A stretch of 57,612 bases of DNA from Hungatella sp. UBA5385 (lineage in GTDB: Bacteria > Bacillota > Clostridia > Lachnospirales > Lachnospiraceae). The position numbers and the translations under genes are program-made. Shown here one piece after another: positions 25,111 to 32,868 of the stretch. The stretch lies in the NCBI GenBank assembly GCA_002409995.1, contig DHOR01000038.1:962-58573 (forward strand), given 5' to 3'. The stretch's first letter is position 1. Each line of letters starts with the position of its first letter. The notes beneath the pieces are model-generated. The model searched no databases. It worked only from the letters and a program-made list of their open reading frames with translations, and was not told the DNA's origin.

Positions 25111-25129
25111 GTTATTTGATCATAAGTAA
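25111..25129. promoter_or_regulatory. Near-palindromic 19-base element, copy 1 (candidate operator)
   Basis: GTTATTTGATCATAAGTAA, containing TTAT-N6-ATAA centred on GATC, lies 51-69 bases upstream of the dehydrogenase ATG. An identical copy is at 27454-27472. On the minus strand it overlaps the spacer of a possible promoter (TTTACT, 17 bases, TATTAT), a position fit for a regulator-binding site. The adjacent LysR-type regulator is the natural candidate. Confidence 0.5.
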
Positions 25130-25180
25130 AATATGTTTTTCTTATTCTATCATCAAAAATAATTATGACAAATCTAATAT

Positions 25181-25218
25181 AGAAATGGCATGGAACTAAT
25201 AAGCTCCATGCCATTTCT
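25181..25218 (-). terminator. Hairpin just after the acetamidase gene
   Basis: Perfect 14-base stem (25181-25194 with 25205-25218; AGAAATGGCATGGA), 10-base loop, beginning 6 bases after the stop codon. The downstream minus strand is AT-rich but has only short T runs, so termination efficiency is uncertain. It separates lysR-acetamidase from the dehydrogenase unit. Confidence 0.6.
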
Positions 25219-25223
25219 CATCA

Positions 25224-26099
25224 TTATTTTAATATACTTTTAGAAATTTCCATTCGTACCGTTCTTTTTGGATCAACCACCTGGCAAAACTGTAAATTTC
25301 CGGCTGCGCTTAAGAGCATTCCCACTTCATTAAAAGGCATGTTCAGTTTTCTCATAAGCAGCTTTGCCATATCGGAAGTTGCCATATAGATAGCCTCTTC
25401 TATGTTTTCATGGGAAGCGATGGTGTAGTAAAAGAAATCATTTTCCAGTCTTGGATTCTCTATAGTCTCACCTTTCAGCACAGACAGGGTAACTGTAACC
25501 TTAGCAGGGATCTCAAGACCTGATACCATAATTTCACCATCTCCCATAGCTCCATGGACATCCCCTAATGCAAACAAAGCCCCTTCATGATATACAGGCA
25601 AGTAAAGAATTGCTCCTTCTGTTATGGTTTTATTGTCCATATTACCGCCATGGCTGCCAGGCTCTCCGCAGGGGATCTCACCTTCTGCCGGTGCAACACC
25701 GATGACACCTATCATAGGATTGCAGGGGAAAGAGATATGATCATTAAAATGAACCATTCTATCTTTTATCCTGACCCGTTTTACCTGTCCTTGCTTCACA
25801 TCTCTTCCCAGAACTCCATTATCCGGTACACAGGCCAACACACCATATTCCTCTAATTGAATTTTATCTATTTTAACCTGAAGAATATCTCCCGGCTGCG
25901 CCCCTTCAACATATACCGGGCCTGTTACCGGATTAATGTGGTCCCAGTCTAATACATCAATTCCCTGTTCTTCATGTTGGATCTGATTATCGAAACAGTC
26001 TCTTGTTTCAAAAACCACCGTATCTCCAGAATTCACATGAACAACAGGTTGATTCTCTTTTGAAAAACTGTATACTACCTGATCCTTAATCGTTTTCAT
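25224..26099 (-). CDS. Acetamidase/formamidase family amide hydrolase
   Basis: 291 residues. The family hydrolyses short-chain amides to the acid and ammonia in the cytoplasm. Recognisable segments are SGDTVVFETRDCFDNQI, NPVTGPVYVEGAQPGDIL, the GSHGGNMDNK metal-region motif and YLPVYHEGALFALGDVHGAMGDGE. ATG at 26099 is preferred, since GGAGG lies about 8 bases upstream, while the GTG at 26108 overlaps that site. It follows lysR by 55 bases. Together with the C45 enzyme it gives this cluster two structurally unrelated amide-cleaving enzymes. Confidence 0.9.
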   Translation of the reverse strand: MKTIKDQVVYSFSKENQPVVHVNSGDTVVFETRDCFDNQIQHEEQGIDVLDWDHINPVTGPVYVEGAQPGDILQVKIDKIQLEEYGVLACVPDNGVLGRDVKQGQVKRVRIKDRMVHFNDHISFPCNPMIGVIGVAPAEGEIPCGEPGSHGGNMDNKTITEGAILYLPVYHEGALFALGDVHGAMGDGEIMVSGLEIPAKVTVTLSVLKGETIENPRLENDFFYYTIASHENIEEAIYMATSDMAKLLMRKLNMPFNEVGMLLSAAGNLQFCQVVDPKRTVRMEISKSILK

Positions 26100-26154
26100 T
26101 CCCTGCACCTCCGTTTTTCTTTATTCTACCATATTTTATCTGTGATGAAATGCA

Positions 26155-27048
26155 TTATCTGTGTTTTTCTTTTATAGATTCTGCAAATTCTTTTGAATAC
26201 TTTAAAAATCTGGCAGCATCGTTAAACATATGCTGATTAAGCTTCCATATCAAACCTACCTGAATGTAGATGGGATCATCTAAAGGAATCCCCCTAATCT
26301 CAGGAACAGTCTCCGCAATGTCCTTAAACATAAAACCGCCAGCTATCCCACCTGAGATAAATTCCTTAATAGTATAAAACTGGCTGGAATAATGGAGAAC
26401 TCTGGGTCTTAATCCCTCTTTCTCAAAACGCTCTTTAATCACCTGATTCTGATAAAAACCTCCGTTAAACATAATGAGAGGTTCATCTTTAATCTCACAG
26501 ATGCTGACCGTCTTTCTATCTGCCATTTTATGATCCCTTGATACACAAAACACAGTCTCTGTTTCTGTAATATGAAAAATATTATACGAATCTTCCGAAA
26601 GCTGATTCACAGGAAGTATAGCAAAGTCCAGCATACTGTCATTTAACATATTCAGCAGCTCTCTGCTTCCGCCTTCTCTTGAATTCAACATAATCTCTGG
26701 ATACCTTAAATTAAATCCTTTATACATATCGGGAAATAAAAATGTTCCAATCATAGGAGGAATTCCCAAATTAATCCGCTTTCTCTGATTTCCCATATCA
26801 CACATCATCTGAGTCAGCTCCTCTGCCTGCTCCAGAAGAGATTTTGCCCTTTCATAAAAATATCTTCCTTCTCTGGTCAGGACAAACCCCTTGTTATTTC
26901 TCTGAAGCAGCATTAGTCCAAATTCCTGTTCCAGATCACGAATACTCATGGAAACAGATGGCTGTGATACATGAAGCTCATGTGCCGCCTTCGTTATATT
27001 CTCATATTCACATGCCTTACAATAATATAATAGCTGATGAAGTTTCAT
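26155..27048 (-). CDS. LysR-type transcriptional regulator
   Basis: 297 residues. The N-terminal winged helix-turn-helix reads FENITKAAHELHVSQPSVSMSI-like (residues about 15-38), and the rest is the periplasmic-binding-type effector domain expected of the family. It is the first gene of the accessory metabolic block in transcription order and lies just upstream of the acetamidase gene, so it probably controls that gene and the dehydrogenase unit. LysR regulators are often divergent to their targets; this one is co-directional. A GGGGG ribosome binding site precedes the ATG by 6 bases. Confidence 0.92.
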   Translation of the reverse strand: MKLHQLLYYCKACEYENITKAAHELHVSQPSVSMSIRDLEQEFGLMLLQRNNKGFVLTREGRYFYERAKSLLEQAEELTQMMCDMGNQRKRINLGIPPMIGTFLFPDMYKGFNLRYPEIMLNSREGGSRELLNMLNDSMLDFAILPVNQLSEDSYNIFHITETETVFCVSRDHKMADRKTVSICEIKDEPLIMFNGGFYQNQVIKERFEKEGLRPRVLHYSSQFYTIKEFISGGIAGGFMFKDIAETVPEIRGIPLDDPIYIQVGLIWKLNQHMFNDAARFLKYSKEFAESIKEKHR

Positions 27049-27390
27049 CTGATACCCCCATGTTCTAATGAAATAACCAGTATTTTTCCCCTTTACAAAA
27101 GTATATATTCAATGGTAACATCCTTTTATTGAAAAGCCAAATAGGAGAAAAAATAAAAAAATAATATTTTTTTAAAATAAATGCAATAAAATCAAATCTA
27201 AGTGCATTAACTAATTGAACGGATGAAAATGAGTTCTGCTCTTATCCAGTTGGCAAGGCAAAAAAATATCAAGTAAACGAAATTCCTTGATGCATTACAC
27301 CATCACACCCGCCGAACCAATGGGAGACAGACACAGAAAATATTTTCATAGAATTACAAACTAAAGGCAATTAGAATTGTAATCGAAGCT
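27049..27390. other. AT-rich upstream region of lysR, no gene seen
   Basis: No reading frame above noise on either strand. It is rich in A runs (27140-27180) and contains a small inverted repeat ATTACAA/TTGTAAT (about 27352-27382). It presumably carries the lysR promoter, but no confident -35/-10 pair was found. Confidence 0.4.
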
Positions 27391-27427
27391 GAAAAGGCTG
27401 ACCTGCTTATAACAGGTCAGCCTTTTC
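27391..27427. terminator. Bidirectional terminator between the cell-wall-binding gene and lysR
   Basis: Perfect 15-base stem GAAAAGGCTGACCTG with CAGGTCAGCCTTTTC (27391-27405 and 27413-27427), 7-base loop, A run on one side and T run on the other. It lies about 86 bases beyond the stop of the repeat protein gene. Confidence 0.8.
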
Positions 27428-27453
27428 ATTTGTATTACCGTTAAACCATATAG

Positions 27454-27472
27454 GTTATTTGATCATAAGTAA
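27454..27472. promoter_or_regulatory. Near-palindromic 19-base element, copy 2
   Basis: Identical to 25111-25129, same orientation. It lies between the stop of the cell-wall-binding gene and the terminator, about 410 bases upstream of the lysR ATG. A role in lysR autoregulation would need a long leader; it may be a displaced or relic site. Confidence 0.4.
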
Positions 27473-27512
27473 CATCTGCCAAATTATGAATGCATGGCTG
27501 TATTTTAACACA

Positions 27513-28079
27513 TCATGGAATCATAGCACCATCAGCCCCCAGGTTATATCCATCAGGTGTTCTGGTGTTTGCAAGCATCTTACCAAGAGTCCCATCAGAC
27601 TTTGTATTAAAGTAGTAGGCTCTTCCTCCTACAATCTGCCATCCGATTCTCATGGAGCCCAGAGTTCCGTCATCTGTAGGATTCAAATAAAATTTATTGC
27701 CGCTTCCATCTGTATACCAGCCTGTCTGCATATGTCCACCATTATCAAACACATACCACCGTCCATCAACATACTTCCAGCCTCCTGATAACCAGCTGCC
27801 ATTGGCCTGCTGAAACCACCAGCCGCCCGGACTGTAGCGCCAGCCTCTTTTATAAGTGTAACCGCCTGGTCCTACTTCCTCTTCATCATCGTCATCATCA
27901 TACCAGCAGTCACCTGAGATACTGCCCTCAATAGGACCTGTCTGCTTAGTACCTGACCCCTGAAAACCGGGAAAATCATAGACCGTCTGTCCGTCATCAG
28001 CAAATGCAGTTGCTGCTCCCATAACAATCAGACAAATTGCTGCAGCTATGGTGATTGTATTCCTTATTATGTGTTTCAT
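27513..28079 (-). CDS. Secreted protein with cell-wall/glucan-binding repeats
   Basis: 188 residues. A signal peptide (about 1-27, ending AFA) is followed by a linker with an Asp/Glu run (DDDDDEEE, about residues 58-66) and then aromatic repeats of the choline-binding/CW type: GWRYSPGGWWF, GGWKYVDGRWYVFD, TGWYTDGSGNKFYL, IGWQIVGGRAYYF. No enzymatic domain is present, so it is a small binding protein at the cell surface. The frame opens at 28148, but ATG at 28079 is chosen for its signal peptide and the GGGGAGAAGG upstream. It is downstream of the alcohol dehydrogenase by about 100 bases. Confidence 0.82.
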   Translation of the reverse strand: MKHIIRNTITIAAAICLIVMGAATAFADDGQTVYDFPGFQGSGTKQTGPIEGSISGDCWYDDDDDEEEVGPGGYTYKRGWRYSPGGWWFQQANGSWLSGGWKYVDGRWYVFDNGGHMQTGWYTDGSGNKFYLNPTDDGTLGSMRIGWQIVGGRAYYFNTKSDGTLGKMLANTRTPDGYNLGADGAMIP

Positions 28080-28177
28080 CTTCCTTCTCCCCTTTTCCTG
28101 TAATATAGATATTTCTTTAATTTTACCTTTTTTCTGCAAAATTTTCAAGACGGGGAGTTAATATAAGGTTTTAATTC

Positions 28178-29245
28178 TTATTCCTCATATGGAGTCACAA
28201 GCCATTTAATACAGTTATCTTTTCTATTGCCAAAATAATCATATCCTTTTAAGATATCATTTAATGGAGCCCGATGAGTGATCAGGAAGCTGGTATCCAG
28301 TTTGCCTGCTTCAATCATCTTAATCAGATCTGGTATATGGTTTACAGGCACAAATCCGGTACGTATGGTCATATTCTTATTCCAAAGTCTATGTAAAGGA
28401 ATCTGCACAGGACCGCTGAACACACCCAGGAATGCCACATTACCGCCGTAACGCACAGCATCCATACAGGTCAGCATAGAGGATTCCTTACCAATGGCTT
28501 CAATGGCACGATCCACTCCTTCACCGCCGGTTAACTCAAGCACCTTTGCCTGAACATCTTCTTCCATATAGTTGATCACATGGTCAACGATCCCTGCCTT
28601 CAGACAGGTATCCAGCCTTGACTCTATGCCGTCAACAATTATAATCTTAGAAGGGCTGAAGAGACGGGCGCATAGTGCTGCACACATACCAACAGGACCT
28701 GCTCCTACGATCAAAACAGTGTCACCTGTTTTGATCTCTGCCATTTCCGCACCAAAATATCCTGTAGAAAGAATATCCCCTACAAAAAGGACATCTTCAT
28801 CAGACAGACTGTCCGGTATATGATAGAGAGTATTATCTGCAAATGGAATCCTCACATACTCAGTCTGACAGCCAGGCAGGTTGGGCGATACGCCAAAACA
28901 ACCTACATTCTGTTTGGTACAGTGAACCGGCTGACCGTCCTTACAGGGACCGCACACTCCACAGGAAGCCACACAAGATACTGCCACACGATCTCCCGGC
29001 TTAAAATCCATAACAGCATCTCCAACTTCTTCCACAACCCCAACGAATTCATGTCCCATCAGAGTAGGACCCGGAACTCCCAAATGTCCCCCTACAACAT
29101 GCATATCACTTCCGCATATAGTGGACAGGGTTACTCTCACAATTGCATTATTGGGATATTCGATTTTTGGTACAGGTACATCCTCAAGGGACATGTCATT
29201 GGCTTTCCCGTGATAAATCAGTGCTTTCATAGTTTCTTTCTTCAT
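28178..29245 (-). CDS. Zinc-dependent alcohol dehydrogenase (MDR family)
   Basis: 355 residues. A medium-chain dehydrogenase with catalytic zinc ligands in TICGSDMH and MGHEFVG, the structural zinc cysteines in ASCGVCGPCKDGQPVHC, and the NAD(P)-binding VGAGPVGM motif. The overall pattern resembles the threonine-dehydrogenase/isopropanol-dehydrogenase group; the substrate cannot be told. ATG at 29245 has AAGGAG 8 bases upstream. A promoter (29299-29328) and an inverted repeat lie upstream. Its link to the 19-27 kb pathway is by position only. Confidence 0.9.
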   Translation of the reverse strand: MKKETMKALIYHGKANDMSLEDVPVPKIEYPNNAIVRVTLSTICGSDMHVVGGHLGVPGPTLMGHEFVGVVEEVGDAVMDFKPGDRVAVSCVASCGVCGPCKDGQPVHCTKQNVGCFGVSPNLPGCQTEYVRIPFADNTLYHIPDSLSDEDVLFVGDILSTGYFGAEMAEIKTGDTVLIVGAGPVGMCAALCARLFSPSKIIIVDGIESRLDTCLKAGIVDHVINYMEEDVQAKVLELTGGEGVDRAIEAIGKESSMLTCMDAVRYGGNVAFLGVFSGPVQIPLHRLWNKNMTIRTGFVPVNHIPDLIKMIEAGKLDTSFLITHRAPLNDILKGYDYFGNRKDNCIKWLVTPYEE

Positions 29246-29298
29246 AAAAAATCTCCTTTCTAAAAAAATTTATTGCTACCTGAATATTATTTAGATAA

Positions 29299-29328
29299 AG
29301 AATATCATGAAGCAGAACAACTTGTCAA
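29299..29328 (-). promoter_or_regulatory. Promoter of the alcohol dehydrogenase gene
   Basis: Minus-strand perfect TTGACA (29323-29328), 18-base spacer ending TGA, TATTCT (29299-29304). The TG before the -10 gives it an extended -10 character. Confidence 0.6.
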
Positions 29329-29350
29329 TATCTTACACAAAAGTAGAATA

Positions 29351-29368
29351 AATAACAGGTTTGTTATT
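29351..29368. promoter_or_regulatory. Inverted repeat upstream of the alcohol dehydrogenase promoter
   Basis: AATAACA and TGTTATT, 7-base arms 4 bases apart, about 22 bases upstream of the -35 box. Possible operator; the regulator is unknown. Confidence 0.35.
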
Positions 29369-29434
29369 AAAAAGTCACAATTTTGTCTATATTTTCACAA
29401 TTTTCGTCAAATAATTATCTTACTAAAAAGCTGA

Positions 29435-29476
29435 CAAAAAAAGAAAAGCCGGGGAGTTTATTAAACTTCCAGGCTT
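29435..29476 (-). terminator. Rho-independent terminator after dnaJ
   Basis: On the minus strand AAGCCTGGAAGTTTA pairs imperfectly (two mismatches) with TAAACTCCCCGGCTT, followed by TTTTCTTTTTTT. It closes the hrcA-grpE-dnaK-dnaJ operon. Confidence 0.8.
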
Positions 29477-29538
29477 TAAATCTTATTTCTTCATTTTTTC
29501 AAGTTTCAACTTTCCAAATCTCATTGAAACAATGACCT

Positions 29539-30690
29539 TCATTTATTAAAAATACCTTTTTTCTTAGGCTTTTCCGGCTTTTCCTTTTCTACAGGAGCAC
29601 CGCCCATGGCTTCGTCGAATTTTCGTAAAGCTTCCTTCTGGGATTCATTCAGACGATCCGGAACAGATACCACTAAGGTTACATAGTGATCGCCTCTCAC
29701 TGACCTGTTACGAAGGGATGGAACACCTTTGCCCTTTAACCGTACCTTAGTATCAGTCTGGGTTCCCGGTTTCACCTCATACTCCACTTCGCCGTCAACA
29801 GTCTTAATGCGGATAGGACCGCCAAGAGCTGCCTTTACAAAGGAAATAGGCACTGTGGAGAAAATGCTGGTATCCTGACGCTTAAAGATCGGGTGGCTGG
29901 ATACAACTGCCTCTACAAGCAGATCGCCTCTCTCACCGCCATTGGTTCCTGGTTCACCGGCACCTGCCAGACGAACGCTCTGTCCGTTGTCAATGCCTGC
30001 CGGAATGGTGATCTTGAATTTTTTACGTTTTGTAATATAACCTGTACCATAACAATCCGGGCATTTTTCTTTGATAATCTGTCCTGTACCGCCACAGTCC
30101 GGACATGTCTGAACATTCTGCACCTGTCCGAAGAAAGACTGCTGGGTGTACATAACCTTACCCTTACCATTACATTTGGAACAGGTAACAGGGGAAGTTC
30201 CTGCTTTTGCACCGCTTCCGTGACAGGATGCACATTCCTCTTTGAAATTAAGTTCAATTTCTTTTTCACATCCAAAAATTGCATCCTCAAAAGTGATGCG
30301 GATGCTGGTTCTTATATTGGCACCGCGCTGGGGCCCAGTATAACGGGCACTGCTTCTGCTGCGACCGCCGCCAAACAGATCTCCAAAAATGTCTCCGAAA
30401 ATATCTCCCATATCAGCGCCGTTAAAATCAAAACCTCCGAACCCGCCTGGGCCGCCGCTTCCGTCAAAGGCTGCGGAGCCAAACTGATCGTACTGACGTC
30501 TCTTATCGGGATCACTTAACACACTATAAGCTTCTGAAGCTTCTTTAAACTTCTCAGCAGCTGTTGCATCTCCAGAGTTGGTGTCCGGATGGTATTTTTT
30601 TGCTAATGCCCTGTATGCTTTCTTAAGCTCTGCATCATCTGCATCTTTGGAAACGCCCAGGACTTCATAATAATCTCTTTTTTCTGCCAT
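29539..30690 (-). CDS. dnaJ: Chaperone DnaJ (type I Hsp40)
   Basis: Co-chaperone that stimulates the DnaK ATPase and delivers unfolded substrates. 383 residues with all type I domains: J domain with HPD at 34-36, Gly/Phe-rich linker (about 70-110), four CxxCxGxG zinc repeats (CASCHGSG, CSKCNGKG, CPDCGGTG, CPDCYGTG), then the C-terminal substrate-binding domains. Last gene of the heat-shock operon, 105 bases after dnaK, with a hairpin in the gap. Confidence 0.97.
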   Translation of the reverse strand: MAEKRDYYEVLGVSKDADDAELKKAYRALAKKYHPDTNSGDATAAEKFKEASEAYSVLSDPDKRRQYDQFGSAAFDGSGGPGGFGGFDFNGADMGDIFGDIFGDLFGGGRSRSSARYTGPQRGANIRTSIRITFEDAIFGCEKEIELNFKEECASCHGSGAKAGTSPVTCSKCNGKGKVMYTQQSFFGQVQNVQTCPDCGGTGQIIKEKCPDCYGTGYITKRKKFKITIPAGIDNGQSVRLAGAGEPGTNGGERGDLLVEAVVSSHPIFKRQDTSIFSTVPISFVKAALGGPIRIKTVDGEVEYEVKPGTQTDTKVRLKGKGVPSLRNRSVRGDHYVTLVVSVPDRLNESQKEALRKFDEAMGGAPVEKEKPEKPKKKGIFNK

Positions 30691-30736
30691 CTTAGGTCTA
30701 CCTTACCTCTCATATCTCTTACATGTTTAGAACTGC

Positions 30737-30769
30737 GGAAAAAGTGCTGTATCCCTACAACACTTTTCC
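30737..30769 (-). other. Hairpin between dnaK and dnaJ
   Basis: The minus strand can pair GGAAAAGTGTTGT with its near-complement (30757-30769 with 30737-30750). No T tract follows, so mRNA processing or stability control of dnaK versus dnaJ is more likely than termination. Confidence 0.45.
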
Positions 30770-30795
30770 AAAGTCCTGTTAACAACTAGTCTAGT

Positions 30796-32661
30796 TTACA
30801 CCTCTTTGTAGTCGCCGTCAACTACATCACTGTCCTGATAAGAAGTCTGATCGGCACCTGGGTCACCGCCCATATCCGGACCTGGACCTGCCTGGCCCTG
30901 TGCTGCTTCATAAACCTTAGCAAACAGAGTCTGTGCGCTTTCCATTAATTTCTCTTTGCCTGACTTAATATCTTCGATCTGAGCATCTGTCATTTCTTCG
31001 ATTGGAGCTCTGTTAATAGCTTCTTTTAATGCATTTAAGTCAGCTTCTACAACTGCCTTATCGTTGGCATCCAGCTTATCTCCAACATCTTGAAGTGCCT
31101 TCTCTGTCTGGAATACCATGGAGTCAGCGTCATTTCTGGCATCAATGCCATCCTTACGCTTCTTATCCTGTGCCTCAAACTCTGCAGCTTCTTTTACTGC
31201 TTTATCAATATCATCATCTGACATGTTGGAACCTGAGGTAATGGTAATATGCTGCTCCTTACCTGTACCAAGATCCTTGGCAGATACGTTTACAATACCG
31301 TTAGCATCAATATCAAAGGTAACTTCAATCTGTGGAACACCTCTTCTTGCAGGTGGAATTCCATCAAGACGGAACTGACCCAGAGTTTTGTTGTCTCTTG
31401 CAAACTGTCTCTCACCCTGTACAACATGGATATCAACAGCTGTCTGGTTATCTGCTGCTGTTGAGAATACCTGGCTCTTCTTGGTAGGAATTGTTGTATT
31501 TCTCTCAATCAGTCTTGTAGCTACACCGCCCATTGTCTCAATTGACAGGGAAAGTGGAGTAACATCCAGAAGCAGAATATCTCCTGCGCCTGCATCTCCT
31601 GCCAGCTTACCACCCTGAACACTTGCACCGATTGCAACACATTCGTCTGGGTTTAAAGTCTTGGAAGGGTCTTTTCCTAATAGCTGTTTTACTTTCTCCT
31701 GTGCTGCAAGCATACGTGTGGAACCGCCTACTAACAGTACTTTGCCAAGCTCAGAAGCTGTCATTCCTGCATCTCTTAATGCGTTCTGTACAGGTACTGC
31801 TGTTCTTTCAATTAAATCAAGTGTTAACTCATCAAATTTAGCTCTTGTTAAGTTTATGTCAAGGTGTTTTGGACCTTCTGATGTTGCTGTAATAAATGGC
31901 AGGTTGATGTTGGTTGTTGTTGAGGAGGATAATTCCTTCTTAGCCTTCTCTGCAGCTTCTTTTAATCTCTGCATAGCCATCTTATCTGCGGATAAGTCAA
32001 CACCTTCTGTTTTCTTAAACTCATCTACCATCCACTGTGTAATACGGTTATCAAAGTCATCACCACCAAGACGTGTATCACCGTTTGTGGAAAGTACTTC
32101 AATAACACCATCGCCGATTTCAATATTGGAAACGTCGAAGGTACCGCCGCCTAAGTCATATACCATGATCTTCTGCTCATGTTCGTTATCAAGACCGTAT
32201 GCAAGAGCTGCTGCTGTTGGCTCGTTGATAATACGCTTTACATCAAGACCTGCAATCTTACCTGCATCCTTGGTTGCCTGACGCTGAGCATCGTTAAAAT
32301 AAGCTGGAACTGTAATAACAGCCTCTGTTACGGGCTCACCAAGATAAGCCTCTGCATCTGCTTTTAATTTCTGCAGAATCATTGCAGAGATTTCCTGTGG
32401 AGTATAGTTCTTTCCATCAATCGTTACTTTATAGTCAGTACCCATATGTCTCTTGATAGAAGAGATGGTACGATCAGCATTTGTAACTGCCTGACGCTTT
32501 GCAGGCTCACCTACCAGTCTTTCTCCGTTTTTTGTAAATGCAACGATGGATGGAGTTGTTCTTACACCCTCGCTGTTTGGAATAACAACCGGTTTTCCAC
32601 CTTCCATTACAGCTACACAGCTGTTTGTTGTACCTAAGTCAATACCAATAATCTTGCCCAT
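30796..32661 (-). CDS. dnaK: Chaperone DnaK (Hsp70)
   Basis: ATP-dependent chaperone, 621 residues, full length. The nucleotide-binding domain begins GIDLGTTNSCVAV, with VPAYFNDAQRQAT, VYDLGGGTFDVS and VGGSTRM. The linker VLLLDVTPLSL leads into the substrate-binding domain, and the C-terminus ends DVVDGDYKEV. It is separated from grpE by a 207-base spacer containing a duplicated 27-base element, unusual for this operon. AGGAGG precedes the ATG. Confidence 0.98.
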   Translation of the reverse strand: MGKIIGIDLGTTNSCVAVMEGGKPVVIPNSEGVRTTPSIVAFTKNGERLVGEPAKRQAVTNADRTISSIKRHMGTDYKVTIDGKNYTPQEISAMILQKLKADAEAYLGEPVTEAVITVPAYFNDAQRQATKDAGKIAGLDVKRIINEPTAAALAYGLDNEHEQKIMVYDLGGGTFDVSNIEIGDGVIEVLSTNGDTRLGGDDFDNRITQWMVDEFKKTEGVDLSADKMAMQRLKEAAEKAKKELSSSTTTNINLPFITATSEGPKHLDINLTRAKFDELTLDLIERTAVPVQNALRDAGMTASELGKVLLVGGSTRMLAAQEKVKQLLGKDPSKTLNPDECVAIGASVQGGKLAGDAGAGDILLLDVTPLSLSIETMGGVATRLIERNTTIPTKKSQVFSTAADNQTAVDIHVVQGERQFARDNKTLGQFRLDGIPPARRGVPQIEVTFDIDANGIVNVSAKDLGTGKEQHITITSGSNMSDDDIDKAVKEAAEFEAQDKKRKDGIDARNDADSMVFQTEKALQDVGDKLDANDKAVVEADLNALKEAINRAPIEEMTDAQIEDIKSGKEKLMESAQTLFAKVYEAAQGQAGPGPDMGGDPGADQTSYQDSDVVDGDYKEV

Positions 32662-32718
32662 AGTTTGTTTCCTCCTATTAATAAATTAAGTTAATTTCAA
32701 AATTTTATGTTTCCTCGA

Positions 32719-32745
32719 CTCGCTAAGTATCGGGAACGACGTTCG
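32719..32745. repeat. 27-base direct repeat, copy 1, in the grpE-dnaK spacer
   Basis: CTCGCTAAGTATCGGGAACG followed by ACGTTCG, identical to 32805-32831. The spacer also has CCTCGACT twice, a third partial start (CTCGTTAAGT near 32843), and an inverted pair CGAGTTT/AAACTCG (32759-32765 and 32836-32842). The unit is GC-richer than its surroundings. It looks like an inserted repetitive element in the 5' leader of dnaK. Confidence 0.8.
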
Positions 32746-32804
32746 ATCCGTCTTGTGACGAGTTTGGCTGTTCGGCATGTTCCCTCGACTAAGCTCGAAA
32801 AGAC

Positions 32805-32831
32805 CTCGCTAAGTATCGGGAACGACGTTCG
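32805..32831. repeat. 27-base direct repeat, copy 2, in the grpE-dnaK spacer
   Basis: Exact copy of 32719-32745, 86 bases further along. A 60-codon minus-strand frame covers the whole element (32697-32879), but it is Arg/Ser-rich without a ribosome binding site and is probably not translated. Confidence 0.8.
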
Positions 32832-32868
32832 CACTAAACTCGTGAGAGACCTCGTTAAGTGCTTACAG

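Noticed and set aside
27220..27450. Remnant gene upstream of lysR
   Set aside because: Short open stretches exist on the plus strand but are broken by stops and end in the terminator palindrome; no recognisable protein.
29893..30519. Plus-strand 208-codon frame
   Set aside because: Shadow of dnaJ; the cysteine- and threonine-rich translation is the antisense of the glycine-rich and zinc-finger regions.
31661..32281. Plus-strand 206-codon frame
   Set aside because: Shadow of dnaK, whose motifs are all present on the minus strand.
32719..32831. Possible CRISPR array
   Set aside because: Only two full repeat copies, an 86-base separation, internal related segments in the spacer, and no cas genes.
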